DNA from: Yoonia sp.
Lineage (GTDB): Bacteria; Pseudomonadota; Alphaproteobacteria; Rhodobacterales; Rhodobacteraceae
DNA: 64,000 bases
Assembly (NCBI RefSeq): GCF_017854565.1
Contig: NZ_JAFMHJ010000002.1
Span: 140,780 to 204,779 of the forward strand
Direction: 5' to 3'
In this document: piece by piece, positions 45,604 through 54,598 of the stretch
Numbering within the stretch: the first letter of the stretch is position 1
Layout: each line of letters starts with the position of its first letter
Made by a program: the position numbers and the translations under genes
Notes under the pieces: generated by a model
Told to the model about the DNA's origin: nothing
The model's database searches: none
What the model saw: only the letters and a program-made list of their open reading frames with translations

Positions 45604-48376
45604 ACCTGCCGCTGCACCCCACGTTGACGCGCCGGACGGTTTAATCTGTCCGGCGTCTATTATTTTCAACAGACACGCTGTCGCCACTCGGATCGCGGAC
45701 GCCGTCGCAGACGCGGAAAACGAAAAAGAGGTGCGCAGCGCCACTGTCGGCATTTTGGCCGCAGCCCGTGGTGCGGGTATGGCCGCGATTGCCGACGCCT
45801 TTCGTGCACAGCCATTTTCGGCCCGCCCCACGACCCACGCCTATAGCTGGCTGACCGATCAAGTGGTCAGTCTGGTGCTGGATGTTGCGATCAACACCCT
45901 GCATCCGCTGCCCAACCCGACCGAGGGTGAAAGACTGTCGCTGATTGCCGTCGGCGGCTATGGGCGTGGTGAAATGGCCCCCTACTCAGACATCGACCTG
46001 CTGTTTCTGACGCCGTATAAAATAACCCCTTGGGCAGAAAGCGTGATTGAATCCATGCTGTATATGCTGTGGGATCTGAAACTGAAGGTGGGCCATGCCA
46101 GCCGCACCGTGAAAGACTGCGTGCGTCTGGCGCGCGAAGATTACACGATTCGCACATCGCTGGTCGAATACCGCTATCTTGCGGGTGATGCCGCACTGGC
46201 CAAAGAACTGGGCAAGCGGCTCTGGAATGATCTTTTCAAATCGACCGCCAGCGAATTCATCGAAGCCAAACTGGACGAACGCGCCGAACGCCACCGCAAA
46301 CAAGGTGGCCAGCGCTATGTCGTCGAACCCAATGTAAAAGAGGGCAAAGGCGGGCTGCGCGACCTGCAATCCCTGTTCTGGATCAGCAAATACGTCAACG
46401 GCGTCAAGGACGCAGCGGAACTGGTCGGGCTTGGCGTGTTCACCGCCGATGAATTCGAAACCTTTGTCACAGCCGAAGATTTTCTCTGGGCCGTGCGCTG
46501 CCACCTGCACCTGATTTCAGGCCGCGCCGTGGACCAGTTGACCTTTGACATGCAGGTCGAAGTGGCCTCTGCGATGGGCTATACGGACCACGGCGGCAGA
46601 CGCGGCGTCGAACACTTCATGCAGGCCTATTTCCGTCAGGCCAACCGCGTAGGCGAGCTGACCCGGATTTTCCTGACCGCGCTGGAGGCGACGCATACCA
46701 AATCCGAACCCATGCTGGCACGCCTTCTGACCCGGCGTAAAAAGGCCAAACCGCCCTACGCGATCAAGCAAAATCGGCTGACCGTGGCGGATGAAAAAGC
46801 GTTCTTTGCCGACAAGCTGAACATGCTGCGGATATTCGAAGAGGCCCTGCGCACCGGCACACTGCTGCACCCTGATGCCATGCGCCTGCTGGCCGCAAAC
46901 CTTGACCTGATCGACGAAGACATGCGCCAAAACCGCGAGGCGACGCGCATATTTCTTGATCTACTGCTGAAACACGGCAACCCCGAACGGGGCCTGCGGC
47001 GGATGAACGAACTCGACGTATTGGCCGCATTTATCCCCGAATTTGCGCCGATTGTCGCCATGATGCAGTTCAACATGTATCACCACTATACCGTGGACGA
47101 ACACACGATCCAATGTATCAGCCATCTTGCCCAAATCGAACGCAATGAACTGATCGAAGAACTGCCCGTGGCCTCTGGCATCCTGAAACGGGGCGTCAAT
47201 CGCAAGGTACTTTATGTGGCCCTGCTGCTGCATGACATCGGCAAAGGGCGCGACGAAGACCACTCGATCCTGGGCGCGCAAATTGCCCGCAAGGTTGCAC
47301 CGCGTCTGGGCCTGAACAAAAAGGAATGCGAAACGGTCGAATGGCTGATCCGCAATCACCTTCTGATGTCCGACACGGCCCAGAAACGCGATATTTCCGA
47401 ACCCCGTACTGTGCGGGGCTTTGCCAAGGCGATGAAGTCGGTCGAACGGCTTGACCTACTGACCGTGCTGACCGTCTGCGACATCCGCGGCGTTGGCCCG
47501 GGCACATGGAACAACTGGAAGGCCGTGCTGATCCGCAACCTGTACAAAGCGACCAAAGACGCGCTGGAAACCGGCCTTGAGGACCTGAACCGCGAAACCC
47601 GCGAAGCCGAGGCAAAGCGCGCCCTGCGTGCAGCCCTTGCCGATTGGGACGGCAAGGCGCTGCGCACTGAAATGGGCCGCCACTACGGGCCGTATTGGCA
47701 GGGTCTGCCGCTTTCCACACATATCATCTTTGCGGGACTTCTGCGCGATTTGCCCACGGACGAAATCCGCATTGACCTGATGCTGGATGACGACCGGGAT
47801 GCGACACGCGCCTGTTTCGCAATGGTCGATCATCCCGGCCTTTTCAGCCGCATGACCGGCGCACTGGCGCTGGTCGGTGCCAATGTGGTCGATGCCCGCA
47901 CCTATACCTCAAAGGATGGCTATGCCACGGCGGTGTTCTGGGTTCAGGACAACGACGGCAACCCCTACGAAGAAGCACGCCTGCCGCGCCTGCGCCAGAT
48001 GATCAGCCGCATACTAAGGGGCGAAGTCGTGGCGCGTGAAGCCCTCAAAGATAAAGATAAGATCAAGAAACGCGAACGCGCCTTCCGGGTGCCGACGAAT
48101 ATCACATTCGACAACGACGGCTCGGAAATCTACACCATCATCGAGGTGGACACCCGCGACCGTCCCGGCCTGCTGTACGATTTGACCCGGACATTGGCCA
48201 ATAACAACGTCTATATCGCATCGGCGGTCATCGCGACCTACGGTGAACAGGTCGTCGATACCTTCTACGTCAAGGACATGGTCGGCCTGAAATACCATTC
48301 GGATGCCAAACGCGCGTCGCTGGAACGCAAACTGCGCGAAGCGATTTCCCAAGGCGTCGAAAGAGCCCAATCGTGA
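45563..48376 (+). CDS. glnD: [Protein-PII] uridylyltransferase / uridylyl-removing enzyme GlnD
   Basis: A 937-residue nitrogen sensor that uridylylates PII proteins when glutamine is low and removes UMP when it is high. The nucleotidyltransferase motif GGYGRGEMAPYSDIDLLFL near 130 carries the catalytic Asp pair; the HD domain (LLLHDIGKGRDEDHSILGA near 545) removes UMP; two ACT domains follow (HPGLFSRMTGALALVGANVVDA near 760 and DRPGLLYDLTRTLANNNVYIASAV near 870). The start is TTG 45563, which overlaps the end of the LpoA-like gene by 41 nt; no clear ribosome site is visible, so a shorter N-terminus is possible. The stop couples with murJ. Confidence 0.93.
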   Translation: MNKPQEALAQSGSKPAAAPHVDAPDGLICPASIIFNRHAVATRIADAVADAENEKEVRSATVGILAAARGAGMAAIADAFRAQPFSARPTTHAYSWLTDQVVSLVLDVAINTLHPLPNPTEGERLSLIAVGGYGRGEMAPYSDIDLLFLTPYKITPWAESVIESMLYMLWDLKLKVGHASRTVKDCVRLAREDYTIRTSLVEYRYLAGDAALAKELGKRLWNDLFKSTASEFIEAKLDERAERHRKQGGQRYVVEPNVKEGKGGLRDLQSLFWISKYVNGVKDAAELVGLGVFTADEFETFVTAEDFLWAVRCHLHLISGRAVDQLTFDMQVEVASAMGYTDHGGRRGVEHFMQAYFRQANRVGELTRIFLTALEATHTKSEPMLARLLTRRKKAKPPYAIKQNRLTVADEKAFFADKLNMLRIFEEALRTGTLLHPDAMRLLAANLDLIDEDMRQNREATRIFLDLLLKHGNPERGLRRMNELDVLAAFIPEFAPIVAMMQFNMYHHYTVDEHTIQCISHLAQIERNELIEELPVASGILKRGVNRKVLYVALLLHDIGKGRDEDHSILGAQIARKVAPRLGLNKKECETVEWLIRNHLLMSDTAQKRDISEPRTVRGFAKAMKSVERLDLLTVLTVCDIRGVGPGTWNNWKAVLIRNLYKATKDALETGLEDLNRETREAEAKRALRAALADWDGKALRTEMGRHYGPYWQGLPLSTHIIFAGLLRDLPTDEIRIDLMLDDDRDATRACFAMVDHPGLFSRMTGALALVGANVVDARTYTSKDGYATAVFWVQDNDGNPYEEARLPRLRQMISRILRGEVVAREALKDKDKIKKRERAFRVPTNITFDNDGSEIYTIIEVDTRDRPGLLYDLTRTLANNNVYIASAVIATYGEQVVDTFYVKDMVGLKYHSDAKRASLERKLREAISQGVERAQS

Positions 48377-49923
48377 AACCCATCCGCCTGATGTCAGGCT
48401 TCTTTACGGTGGGCATCTGGACATTGCTCAGCCGCATCATGGGGTTTGTCCGCGACATCATGATCGCGGCCTATCTCGGCACAGGCCCCGTGGCCGAGGC
48501 GTTTTTGGTCGCGTTTTCACTGCCCAACCTTTTCCGCCGCTTCTTTGCCGAAGGGGCGTTCAACATGGCCTTCGTGCCGATGTTCTCAAAAAAGCTGGAA
48601 GGCGACGAAGACGCCCAGCGCTTTGCGCAGGACGCGTTTGTCGGGCTGGCGGGGATACTGACAATTTTTACGGTGTTCGGCGTTCTTTTCATGCCCGCAC
48701 TGGTGACGATGATGGCCAGCGGTTTTCTGGGATCGGAACGGTTCGATCTGGCCGTCTATTACGGACGTATCGCGTTCCCCTATATTCTGTTCATTTCGCT
48801 ATCCGCACTGCTGTCGGGCGTTTTGAATGCCATTGGGCGCTTTACGGCGGCGGCGGCGGCACCGGTTTTGTTGAACGTGGTGTTTATTGCCGCATTGCTG
48901 ATCGGTGCCGTTTTCGGCGCGCAAGAACCGGTTGGCATCGGCGCAAGCCTTGCCTATGCTGTCCCGGTTGCCGGGTTGGTCCAGATGATGCTGGTCTGGG
49001 TCGCCGCCAAACGCGCAGGCTATCCGTTGCGCCTTGGCTGGCCAAAAATGACGCCAGAACTCAAACGTCTCGCCATGATCGCGGCCCCCGCCGCACTTGC
49101 CGGTGGCGTCGTGCAAATCAATCTGCTGGTCGGCCGGCAAGTCGCCAGCTTCTTTGACGGGGCGGTTGCATGGCTGAACTACGCGGACCGCTTGTATCAA
49201 TTGCCTCTGGGCGTTGTCGGCATTGCGATCGGCGTCGTCCTGCTGCCCGATCTGTCCCGGCGCCTGCGTGCTGGCGATGACGAAGGCGGCAAAGACGCCT
49301 TTAACCGCGCGTGTGAAATCAGCCTCGCATTGACGATACCCGCGGCAGTGGCGCTGATGATCATCCCATTGCCCTTGGTCAGCGTCCTGTACGAGCGTGG
49401 CGCCTTCACCAGAGACGACACTGCAGCAACGGCAATGGCAGTCGCGATTTATGGCCTCGGCCTGCCTGCATTTGTGCTGCAAAAGACCCTGCAACCACTG
49501 TTTTTCGCGCGCGAAGATACCAAGCGGCCCTTTTACTACGCTCTGGTCGCACTGGCCCTGAATGCCGCACTGGCCATCGGATTATCGCCGGTGATCGGGT
49601 TTATCGCCGCAGCCGTGGGCACGACCCTCACCGGCTGGGCAACTGTGGCGCTGCTGTGGCGTGGATCGCGCAATATGGGAAATGCCGCGCAATTTGATGC
49701 ACGGTTCATGCGCCGCCTGTGGCGGATCATCCTTGCCGCGCTGGGTATGGGTGTCGTCCTTGTCATTGTGGCGACGACCCTGAAGCCATTCTTTGGCGTA
49801 CCCACGATACGCTATGCCGCGCTGGCCGTCTTGGTAATGATCGGGATCGTCAGCTACTTTGGCATTGGCCACGTGGTCGGCGCGTTCCGGTTGGGGGAAT
49901 TCCGTCGGGCGATGCGCCGCTAG
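48373..49923 (+). CDS. murJ: Lipid II flippase MurJ
   Basis: A 516-residue inner-membrane MOP-superfamily transporter with 14 predicted helices that flips lipid II in peptidoglycan synthesis. Family signatures include the N-terminal FFTVGIWTLLSRIMGFVRDIMIAAYLGTG, AFLVAFSLPNLFRRFFAEGAFNMAFVP (with essential Arg and Glu), AWLNYADRLYQLPLGVVGIAIGVVLLPDLS and YERGAFTRDD. GTG 48373 overlaps the glnD stop by 4 nt (GTGA). Typical glnD-murJ order of alphaproteobacteria. Confidence 0.95.
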   Translation: MKPIRLMSGFFTVGIWTLLSRIMGFVRDIMIAAYLGTGPVAEAFLVAFSLPNLFRRFFAEGAFNMAFVPMFSKKLEGDEDAQRFAQDAFVGLAGILTIFTVFGVLFMPALVTMMASGFLGSERFDLAVYYGRIAFPYILFISLSALLSGVLNAIGRFTAAAAAPVLLNVVFIAALLIGAVFGAQEPVGIGASLAYAVPVAGLVQMMLVWVAAKRAGYPLRLGWPKMTPELKRLAMIAAPAALAGGVVQINLLVGRQVASFFDGAVAWLNYADRLYQLPLGVVGIAIGVVLLPDLSRRLRAGDDEGGKDAFNRACEISLALTIPAAVALMIIPLPLVSVLYERGAFTRDDTAATAMAVAIYGLGLPAFVLQKTLQPLFFAREDTKRPFYYALVALALNAALAIGLSPVIGFIAAAVGTTLTGWATVALLWRGSRNMGNAAQFDARFMRRLWRIILAALGMGVVLVIVATTLKPFFGVPTIRYAALAVLVMIGIVSYFGIGHVVGAFRLGEFRRAMRR

Positions 49924-50600
49924 GACCGCTGCCGCATCCGGCTCAGGAACGACGCCCATCCCCCCGGCGCCAGCAGCAGCGACAGCCCGAAGCCCGCAAA
50001 AAATCCCGCAAGCTCGGCGATCCATGTGGGCGCGCTGCCAAAGATCAATCCGAAGGCAAGCTGGATACCCAGCAGGAACCCGATCAGACGAAACGCCAGC
50101 AATTGGCTTTCGCCCGCCTGCGCCTGCTGCAACCAAAGCGCATAGGTATAGGCCCCGATCAGGCCGTAAACCGGCGCAAAGCCACCATAAAGCGGGTAAT
50201 TGCTGCTGACGAAAACACCGAACGCAAGGGCGCCAATGACGCTGGAAAAGACATATAGCAACAGCACTTTCAGGCCGCCGTAATATTCCGCAGTGAACTT
50301 GCCCAGCGCCAACGTCAGTGCCGCGCAAAACGCGACTTGAGTCAGTTCGGCATTCACAAACGGATAGGTGACAAAGCGTTTGAGCATGTCAAAGGAATAG
50401 TCACGCCGTTCCAACACCCGGTCGAACACGGCCGCCGAAAATCCATAATCCTGCACCGCCACCAGCCGCCAGCCCACACCACGCGGACCGCCGATGATGC
50501 CTTGATTGGCCAGTTGAAACACACATTCGATGCCGACAATCAGCAACGTCAGGGCAATCACCACCGGCGGGATCGTATTCACTGGACTTTCAGGCTTCAT
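49920..50600 (-). CDS. Rhomboid-fold integral membrane protein without catalytic residues
   Basis: A 226-residue protein with six to seven predicted helices and the overall layout of rhomboid intramembrane proteases ([69 protein letters not shown]). The catalytic GxSGA motif is replaced by GGFAP: Phe141 stands where Ser should be. The TM6 histidine position is Glu195 and the TM2 histidines are Asn/Gln. It is therefore a pseudo-protease of the rhomboid superfamily, like iRhom or derlin. ATG 50600 has AAAGG upstream; it is divergent from trpS and overlaps murJ end by 4 nt in convergent orientation. Confidence 0.82.
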   Translation of the reverse strand: MKPESPVNTIPPVVIALTLLIVGIECVFQLANQGIIGGPRGVGWRLVAVQDYGFSAAVFDRVLERRDYSFDMLKRFVTYPFVNAELTQVAFCAALTLALGKFTAEYYGGLKVLLLYVFSSVIGALAFGVFVSSNYPLYGGFAPVYGLIGAYTYALWLQQAQAGESQLLAFRLIGFLLGIQLAFGLIFGSAPTWIAELAGFFAGFGLSLLLAPGGWASFLSRMRQRS

Positions 50601-50692
50601 CGCATGGACCTTTGCAGGCTGTTGAAGTTGACGGGTCTGTCTGGCATGGGTATGCGACGCCTGCCCTGAAATCCAGCCCGGACATTTGCACA

Positions 50693-51709
50693 ATGACTGA
50701 AAGCACCTTCACTCCCCGCGTTTTTTCAGGGATCAAACCCTCTGGCGGGCTGACCCTCGGGAACTATCTGGGGGCGATCAAGCGCTTTGTCGGTATGCAG
50801 GGCAAGGTTGAGACGATCTATTGCGTCGTTGATCTACACGCCATCACGGTCTGGCAGGACCCCGCCCAACTGGCCAATATGACCCGCGAGGTGGCCGCAG
50901 GTTATCTTGCCGCCGGCCTCGATCCGACACAGTCGATCCTGTTCAACCAAAGCCAGGTGTCCGGCCACGCCGAGCTGGGTTGGATATTCAACTGCGTGGC
51001 GCGCGTCGGCTGGATGAACCGGATGACCCAATTCAAGGACAAAGCAGGCAGCAACGCTGAAAAAGTTTCGCTTGGCCTTTACGCTTACCCGTCGCTGATG
51101 GCGGCTGACATCCTGCTTTATCATGCCACCCAAGTCCCCGTGGGCGAAGACCAAAAGCAGCATGTAGAGCTGACGCGCGATATCGCGGCCAAATTCAATC
51201 ATGACTTCAAGACTGATTTCTTCCCGATCACAGAACCCGTAATCGACGGCCCGGCAACCCGCGTGATGAACTTGCGCGACGGGACTAAAAAGATGTCAAA
51301 ATCGGGCGAAAGCGACATGGAACGCATCAACATGACCGATGATGCCACGACAATTGCCAAAAAGTTCAAAAAGGCCAAGACCGACCCTGCACCGCTGCCC
51401 GAAACCGTCGAAGGGCTGGCCACACGCCCCGAAGCGCGTAATCTGGTCGAGATTTACGCAGCCCTTGAAGACACCACCCCAGAAGCGGTGATCGCACAAT
51501 ACCCCGGCGCGGGCTGGGGCACATTCAAACCGGCGCTGGCCGATTTGGCGGTCGCGAAACTTGCCCCGATTTCTGATGAAATGGCCCGGCTTATGAACGA
51601 CCCCGCCGAGATTGACAGGATACTCGGCAAAGGCTCTGAAAAAGCGCGCGCGATCGCAGAGCCGATCCTGAAAAAAACCTACGAGATCGTGGGTCTGCTG
51701 CGGTCATAA
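50693..51709 (+). CDS. trpS: Tryptophan--tRNA ligase
   Basis: A 338-residue class I aminoacyl-tRNA synthetase. The HIGH-equivalent TLGN is at residues 21-24 in [14 protein letters not shown], and KMSKS is complete at 200-204. Additional typical segments are [11 protein letters not shown] and [19 protein letters not shown]. Length normal for the bacterial enzyme. ATG 50693 is selected as the conserved N-terminus ([15 protein letters not shown]). No clear ribosome site. It is followed by hairpin repeat copy 4, which may serve as its terminator. Confidence 0.95.
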   Translation: MTESTFTPRVFSGIKPSGGLTLGNYLGAIKRFVGMQGKVETIYCVVDLHAITVWQDPAQLANMTREVAAGYLAAGLDPTQSILFNQSQVSGHAELGWIFNCVARVGWMNRMTQFKDKAGSNAEKVSLGLYAYPSLMAADILLYHATQVPVGEDQKQHVELTRDIAAKFNHDFKTDFFPITEPVIDGPATRVMNLRDGTKKMSKSGESDMERINMTDDATTIAKKFKKAKTDPAPLPETVEGLATRPEARNLVEIYAALEDTTPEAVIAQYPGAGWGTFKPALADLAVAKLAPISDEMARLMNDPAEIDRILGKGSEKARAIAEPILKKTYEIVGLLRS

Positions 51710-51730
51710 CGGACACGTCAGACGCCCCGT

Positions 51731-51753
51731 CGTAAGGTGGGTCTTGACCCACC
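51731..51753. repeat. Dispersed intergenic hairpin repeat, copy 4
   Basis: CGTAAGGTGGGTCTTGACCCACC, identical in 23 of 23 positions to copy 3. Located 22 nt after the trpS stop, 30 kb from the nearest other copy. Confidence 0.75.
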
Positions 51754-51855
51754 CCACCTCGCAAGAATGCACACCGCCGGTTCGCCAGTCAGTCTTTTGC
51801 GGCGCGGCAGATGCGGCTATATCATTGGGGCATCGCACCACACCAGAGCCACCAA

Positions 51856-52353
51856 ATGTCAGCACCCGCCACAAACCGCATCGGCCATGTCCACCTGCGC
51901 GTCTCTGATCTTGATCGCGCGATTACGGTTTACCGCGATATTATCGGATTTCGCGTCGCCCAGCGCTTTGGCAAAGGGGCCGCTTTTCTGGCGGCAGGCG
52001 ATTACCATCACCATATCGGCCTGAACACCTGGGAGAGCCTTGGTGCCACACCGCCACCGGCGGGGCATACCGGGCTTTACCACACAGCGTTCCGATATCC
52101 CGACCGCGCGTCGCTTGGGGCCGTGATCGCGCAGGCGCAGGCCGCCGATATCCCTCTGGAAGGCGCCGCTGACCACGGCGTAAGCGAGGCGGTCTATCTG
52201 CGGGACCCCGATCAAAACGGGGTCGACCTTTATACCGACAAACCCGTCGCTGCATGGCCCCACGATGCCAACGGGCAACTGCAAATGGTCAATGCCCCGC
52301 TGGTTGTGGCTGCATTGGCGGCGCTGGCGGCAGACCTGCCGTCACAAAACTGA
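51856..52353 (+). CDS. VOC-family (glyoxalase/dioxygenase-like) metalloprotein
   Basis: A 165-residue vicinal-oxygen-chelate protein with two beta-alpha-beta-beta-beta modules. The metal-ligand pattern is GHVHLRVSDLDRAITVYRDIIGF (first His), AGDYHHHIGLNTW (second), GLYHTAFRYPDRASL and the C-terminal AVYLRDPDQNGVDLYTDK. It resembles catechol-2,3-dioxygenase-like VOC proteins of about 165 residues; substrate unknown. ATG 51856 fits the conserved start. No clear ribosome site is visible. Confidence 0.85.
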   Translation: MSAPATNRIGHVHLRVSDLDRAITVYRDIIGFRVAQRFGKGAAFLAAGDYHHHIGLNTWESLGATPPPAGHTGLYHTAFRYPDRASLGAVIAQAQAADIPLEGAADHGVSEAVYLRDPDQNGVDLYTDKPVAAWPHDANGQLQMVNAPLVVAALAALAADLPSQN

Positions 52354-52540
52354 AACCCCGCCGCGTGACGATCAGGTATCGCACAGCAATGATTCGCTCT
52401 GCCTGGCGTGACCTTGGTGCGCGTTCCTGTCCGCCGCCACCCGGGCCAGACGACGCGCCCGGTGTTCCCCGGCACCGGGCGCCCATCTGCTTTACCTTGC
52501 CCCGGCCTCGGCCTAATGTCCGCCAAAAGGGGGGTCGTTC

Positions 52541-53404
52541 ATGGCAACTGGCACCAATATCCGCACTTATTTCGACGGACAATGGCACGACGGCGACGCA
52601 CCCATCATGCGGGCTGCGGATCATGGCGCCTGGCTCGGCTCGACCGTGTTCGACGGCGCGCGCTATGTCGATGGCCGTGCCCCTGATCTGGATCTGCATT
52701 GCGCCCGTGTGAACCGATCAGCAACTGCGCTGATGATCACACCCACAGTCAGCACCGACGATATGATCGCCATGATCCGCGACGGGTTGGCCACCTATCC
52801 AAAATCGGCAGCCGTCTATATCCGTCCGATGTATTGGGGGATTGATGGCGACCTCACGGCGATTGTACCCAGCCCCGACGCCACCGGATTCGCGATTTGT
52901 CTCGAAGAAATCCCCATGGCACCACCCACCGCATCAACCAGACTGGGCCGTACCCGTTTTCGCCGCCCCGTCATGGAAGACAGCGTCGTAAACGCCAAGG
53001 CGGGGTGCCTTTACCCCAACAACGCCCGCATGCTGGCCGAGGTCCGCGCCCGTGGGTTTGGCAATGCGCTGGTAGCTGATGCCATCGGCAATGTCGCAGA
53101 AAGTGCCACCGCCAATGTCTTTATGGTCAAAGACGGCGTGGTATTCACCCCCGTCGCCAACGGCACATTTCTGTCCGGCATCACGCGTGCCCGTCACATT
53201 GCCAACATGCGGGCCGACAGCATGGAAGTCCACGAAACCGTGCTGACCTTTGATGACTTCAGCAGCGCCGACGAGGTGTTCTTGTCGGGCAACATGTCCA
53301 AGGTGACCCCCGTCACCGGATTCGAGGATCAGCAGTATCAGGTTGGTCCGGTCACACGCCGCGTCCGCGACATGTACTGGGATTGGGCGGCATCGGCCCC
53401 ATGA
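52541..53404 (+). CDS. Branched-chain amino acid aminotransferase-like class IV PLP enzyme
   Basis: A 287-residue fold-type IV aminotransferase. The PLP lysine is in VVNAKAGCLYPNN near residue 150, followed by LVADAIGNVAESATANVFMV and FLSGITRARHI (phosphate-binding Thr/Ile). Such enzymes in Rhodobacteraceae catalyse amino exchange on branched-chain amino acids or related D-amino acids or 4-amino-4-deoxychorismate; the short 287-residue length and the SxMSKV end (SGNMSKVTPVTGFE) fit an IlvE-like enzyme. AGGGGGG precedes ATG 52541. It stands alone. Confidence 0.85.
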   Translation: MATGTNIRTYFDGQWHDGDAPIMRAADHGAWLGSTVFDGARYVDGRAPDLDLHCARVNRSATALMITPTVSTDDMIAMIRDGLATYPKSAAVYIRPMYWGIDGDLTAIVPSPDATGFAICLEEIPMAPPTASTRLGRTRFRRPVMEDSVVNAKAGCLYPNNARMLAEVRARGFGNALVADAIGNVAESATANVFMVKDGVVFTPVANGTFLSGITRARHIANMRADSMEVHETVLTFDDFSSADEVFLSGNMSKVTPVTGFEDQQYQVGPVTRRVRDMYWDWAASAP

Positions 53405-53494
53405 CCGCCGCAGGGTCAAAAAACAACTGCGTTTGACAGCCGTTGCCAGTATCGCAGCGATACGCCAATATCCCCCGATAAAAGGGAGAATGTC

Positions 53495-53950
53495 ATGCGC
53501 AAGTTTCTGGTCGTTCTGGACGATAGCCGCGAATGTCTGAATGCGATGCGGTTTGCCGCGATGCGGGCCGCGCATTCCGGCGGTGGCGTCGCCATCCTTT
53601 CAATCATTCCACCCGATGAATTCAACCACTGGATCGGTGTCGGAGAGATTATGCGCGCCGAAGCCCGCGAGCGGATCGAAGCACACTACGAAGTTTTCGC
53701 CAAATGGATGCGCGATAAGCAAAACGTGCATCCCGAACTGATCATCCGCGAAGGTGAACCGCTGATCGAGATTATGAACCAAATCAAAGAAGACCCCGAC
53801 ATCGGCGTTTTGGTTCTTGGCGCGGGCACCGACAGCAAAGGGCCCGGCCCGCTTGTGTCGCATCTCGCGCGCCAGTCCGGCAGCCTGCCCATCCCGATCA
53901 CGATCGTTCCCGGCGATCTGTCCAAGGAACGGCTTGAGGCGATCACCTAG
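53495..53950 (+). CDS. Universal stress protein (UspA family)
   Basis: A 151-residue USP-fold protein. The first strand is FLVVLDDSRECLNAMRFAAMRAAHSG, with no full Walker-like site, and the ATP-binding GxxGPGPL pattern near the end is GAGTDSKGPGPLVSHL. Function is stress protection by an unknown mechanism. GGGAG lies 7 nt before ATG 53495. Downstream, an Irr-like box begins 10 nt after its stop. Confidence 0.87.
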   Translation: MRKFLVVLDDSRECLNAMRFAAMRAAHSGGGVAILSIIPPDEFNHWIGVGEIMRAEARERIEAHYEVFAKWMRDKQNVHPELIIREGEPLIEIMNQIKEDPDIGVLVLGAGTDSKGPGPLVSHLARQSGSLPIPITIVPGDLSKERLEAIT

Positions 53951-53959
53951 CGCGCAGCG

Positions 53960-53976
53960 TTTAGAATCGTTCCAAA
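53960..53976 (+). promoter_or_regulatory. Iron-control-element (Irr box) candidate before nfuA
   Basis: TTTAGAA-TCG-TTCCAAA is 13 of 14 conserved bases of the alphaproteobacterial Irr box TTTAGAA-N3-TTCTAAA. It lies 2 nt upstream of the -35 of the nfuA promoter. Iron-sulphur genes are known Irr targets in this group. The regulator itself is not in the window. Confidence 0.6.
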
Positions 53977-53978
53977 CC

Positions 53979-54007
53979 TTGACTTCACGCCACCTAAGGC
54001 GCATATC
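53979..54007 (+). promoter_or_regulatory. Sigma-70 promoter candidate of the nfuA-tsaB-rimI operon
   Basis: TTGACT (53979-53984), 17 nt, CATATC (54002-54007), with start about 21 nt upstream of the nfuA ATG. The -35 is near-consensus and the spacing is ideal, while the -10 is weaker. Confidence 0.5.
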
Positions 54008-54034
54008 TGAAGCCTGACAAAAAAGGTTGGTCCT

Positions 54035-54598
54035 ATGTTTATCCAGACTGAATCCACGCCAAATCCCGCGACGCTGAAATTCTTGCCCGGCCAGAATGTG
54101 CTTGAGGTTGGCACCGCTGACTTTCCGACCATCGACGCCGCTGAAAATTCGCCGCTGGCCAAACGTATTTTTGCATCCGGCGATGTGACGGGTGTGTTCT
54201 TTGGCATCGACTTCGTGACCGTGACCAAGGCGGACGGCGTTGAATGGGACCACATCAAACCCAGCATTCTGGGTGCGATCATGGAACATTATCAATCCGG
54301 CCAGCCCGTGATGGCCGACGATCACAAGCCAACCGGCGGCCATGCCGAACACACCGGCGACGATGCTGAGATTGTGGGCCAGATCAAAGAACTGCTTGAT
54401 ACCCGCGTCCGCCCGGCCGTCGCCCAAGACGGCGGCGACATCACGTTCCACGGGTTCGATCGCGGCATTGTCTATCTGCATATGCAAGGTGCCTGCGCCG
54501 GTTGCCCATCCTCGACGTTGACCCTGAAGATGGGGATCGAAAACCTGCTGCGCCACTATATCCCCGAAGTGGTCGAGGTGCGCCCGGTTGCCGCCTAA
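54035..54598 (+). CDS. NifU/NfuA-type iron-sulphur cluster carrier
   Basis: A 187-residue Nfu-family protein. The N-terminal degenerate NFU-N domain (MFIQTESTPNPATLKFLPGQ) is followed by a His-rich linker near 100 and the C-terminal NifU domain with PAVAQDGGDITFHGFDRG and the cluster-binding CxxC at Cys154/Cys157 (GACAGCPSS). It carries 4Fe-4S clusters to target enzymes. The AAAGG ribosome site precedes ATG 54035. It heads an operon with tsaB and rimI; an Irr-like box precedes the promoter. Confidence 0.92.
   Translation: MFIQTESTPNPATLKFLPGQNVLEVGTADFPTIDAAENSPLAKRIFASGDVTGVFFGIDFVTVTKADGVEWDHIKPSILGAIMEHYQSGQPVMADDHKPTGGHAEHTGDDAEIVGQIKELLDTRVRPAVAQDGGDITFHGFDRGIVYLHMQGACAGCPSSTLTLKMGIENLLRHYIPEVVEVRPVAA

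Noticed and set aside
51737..52024. Overlapping 95-codon frame before the VOC gene
   Set aside because: Overlaps repeat copy 4 and the VOC gene start in another frame and has no ribosome site.
52254..52540. Plus-strand frames in the 187-bp gap before the class IV aminotransferase
   Set aside because: They extend into the two flanking genes in other frames and have no start signals; I see nothing functional in the gap beyond the ribosome site.
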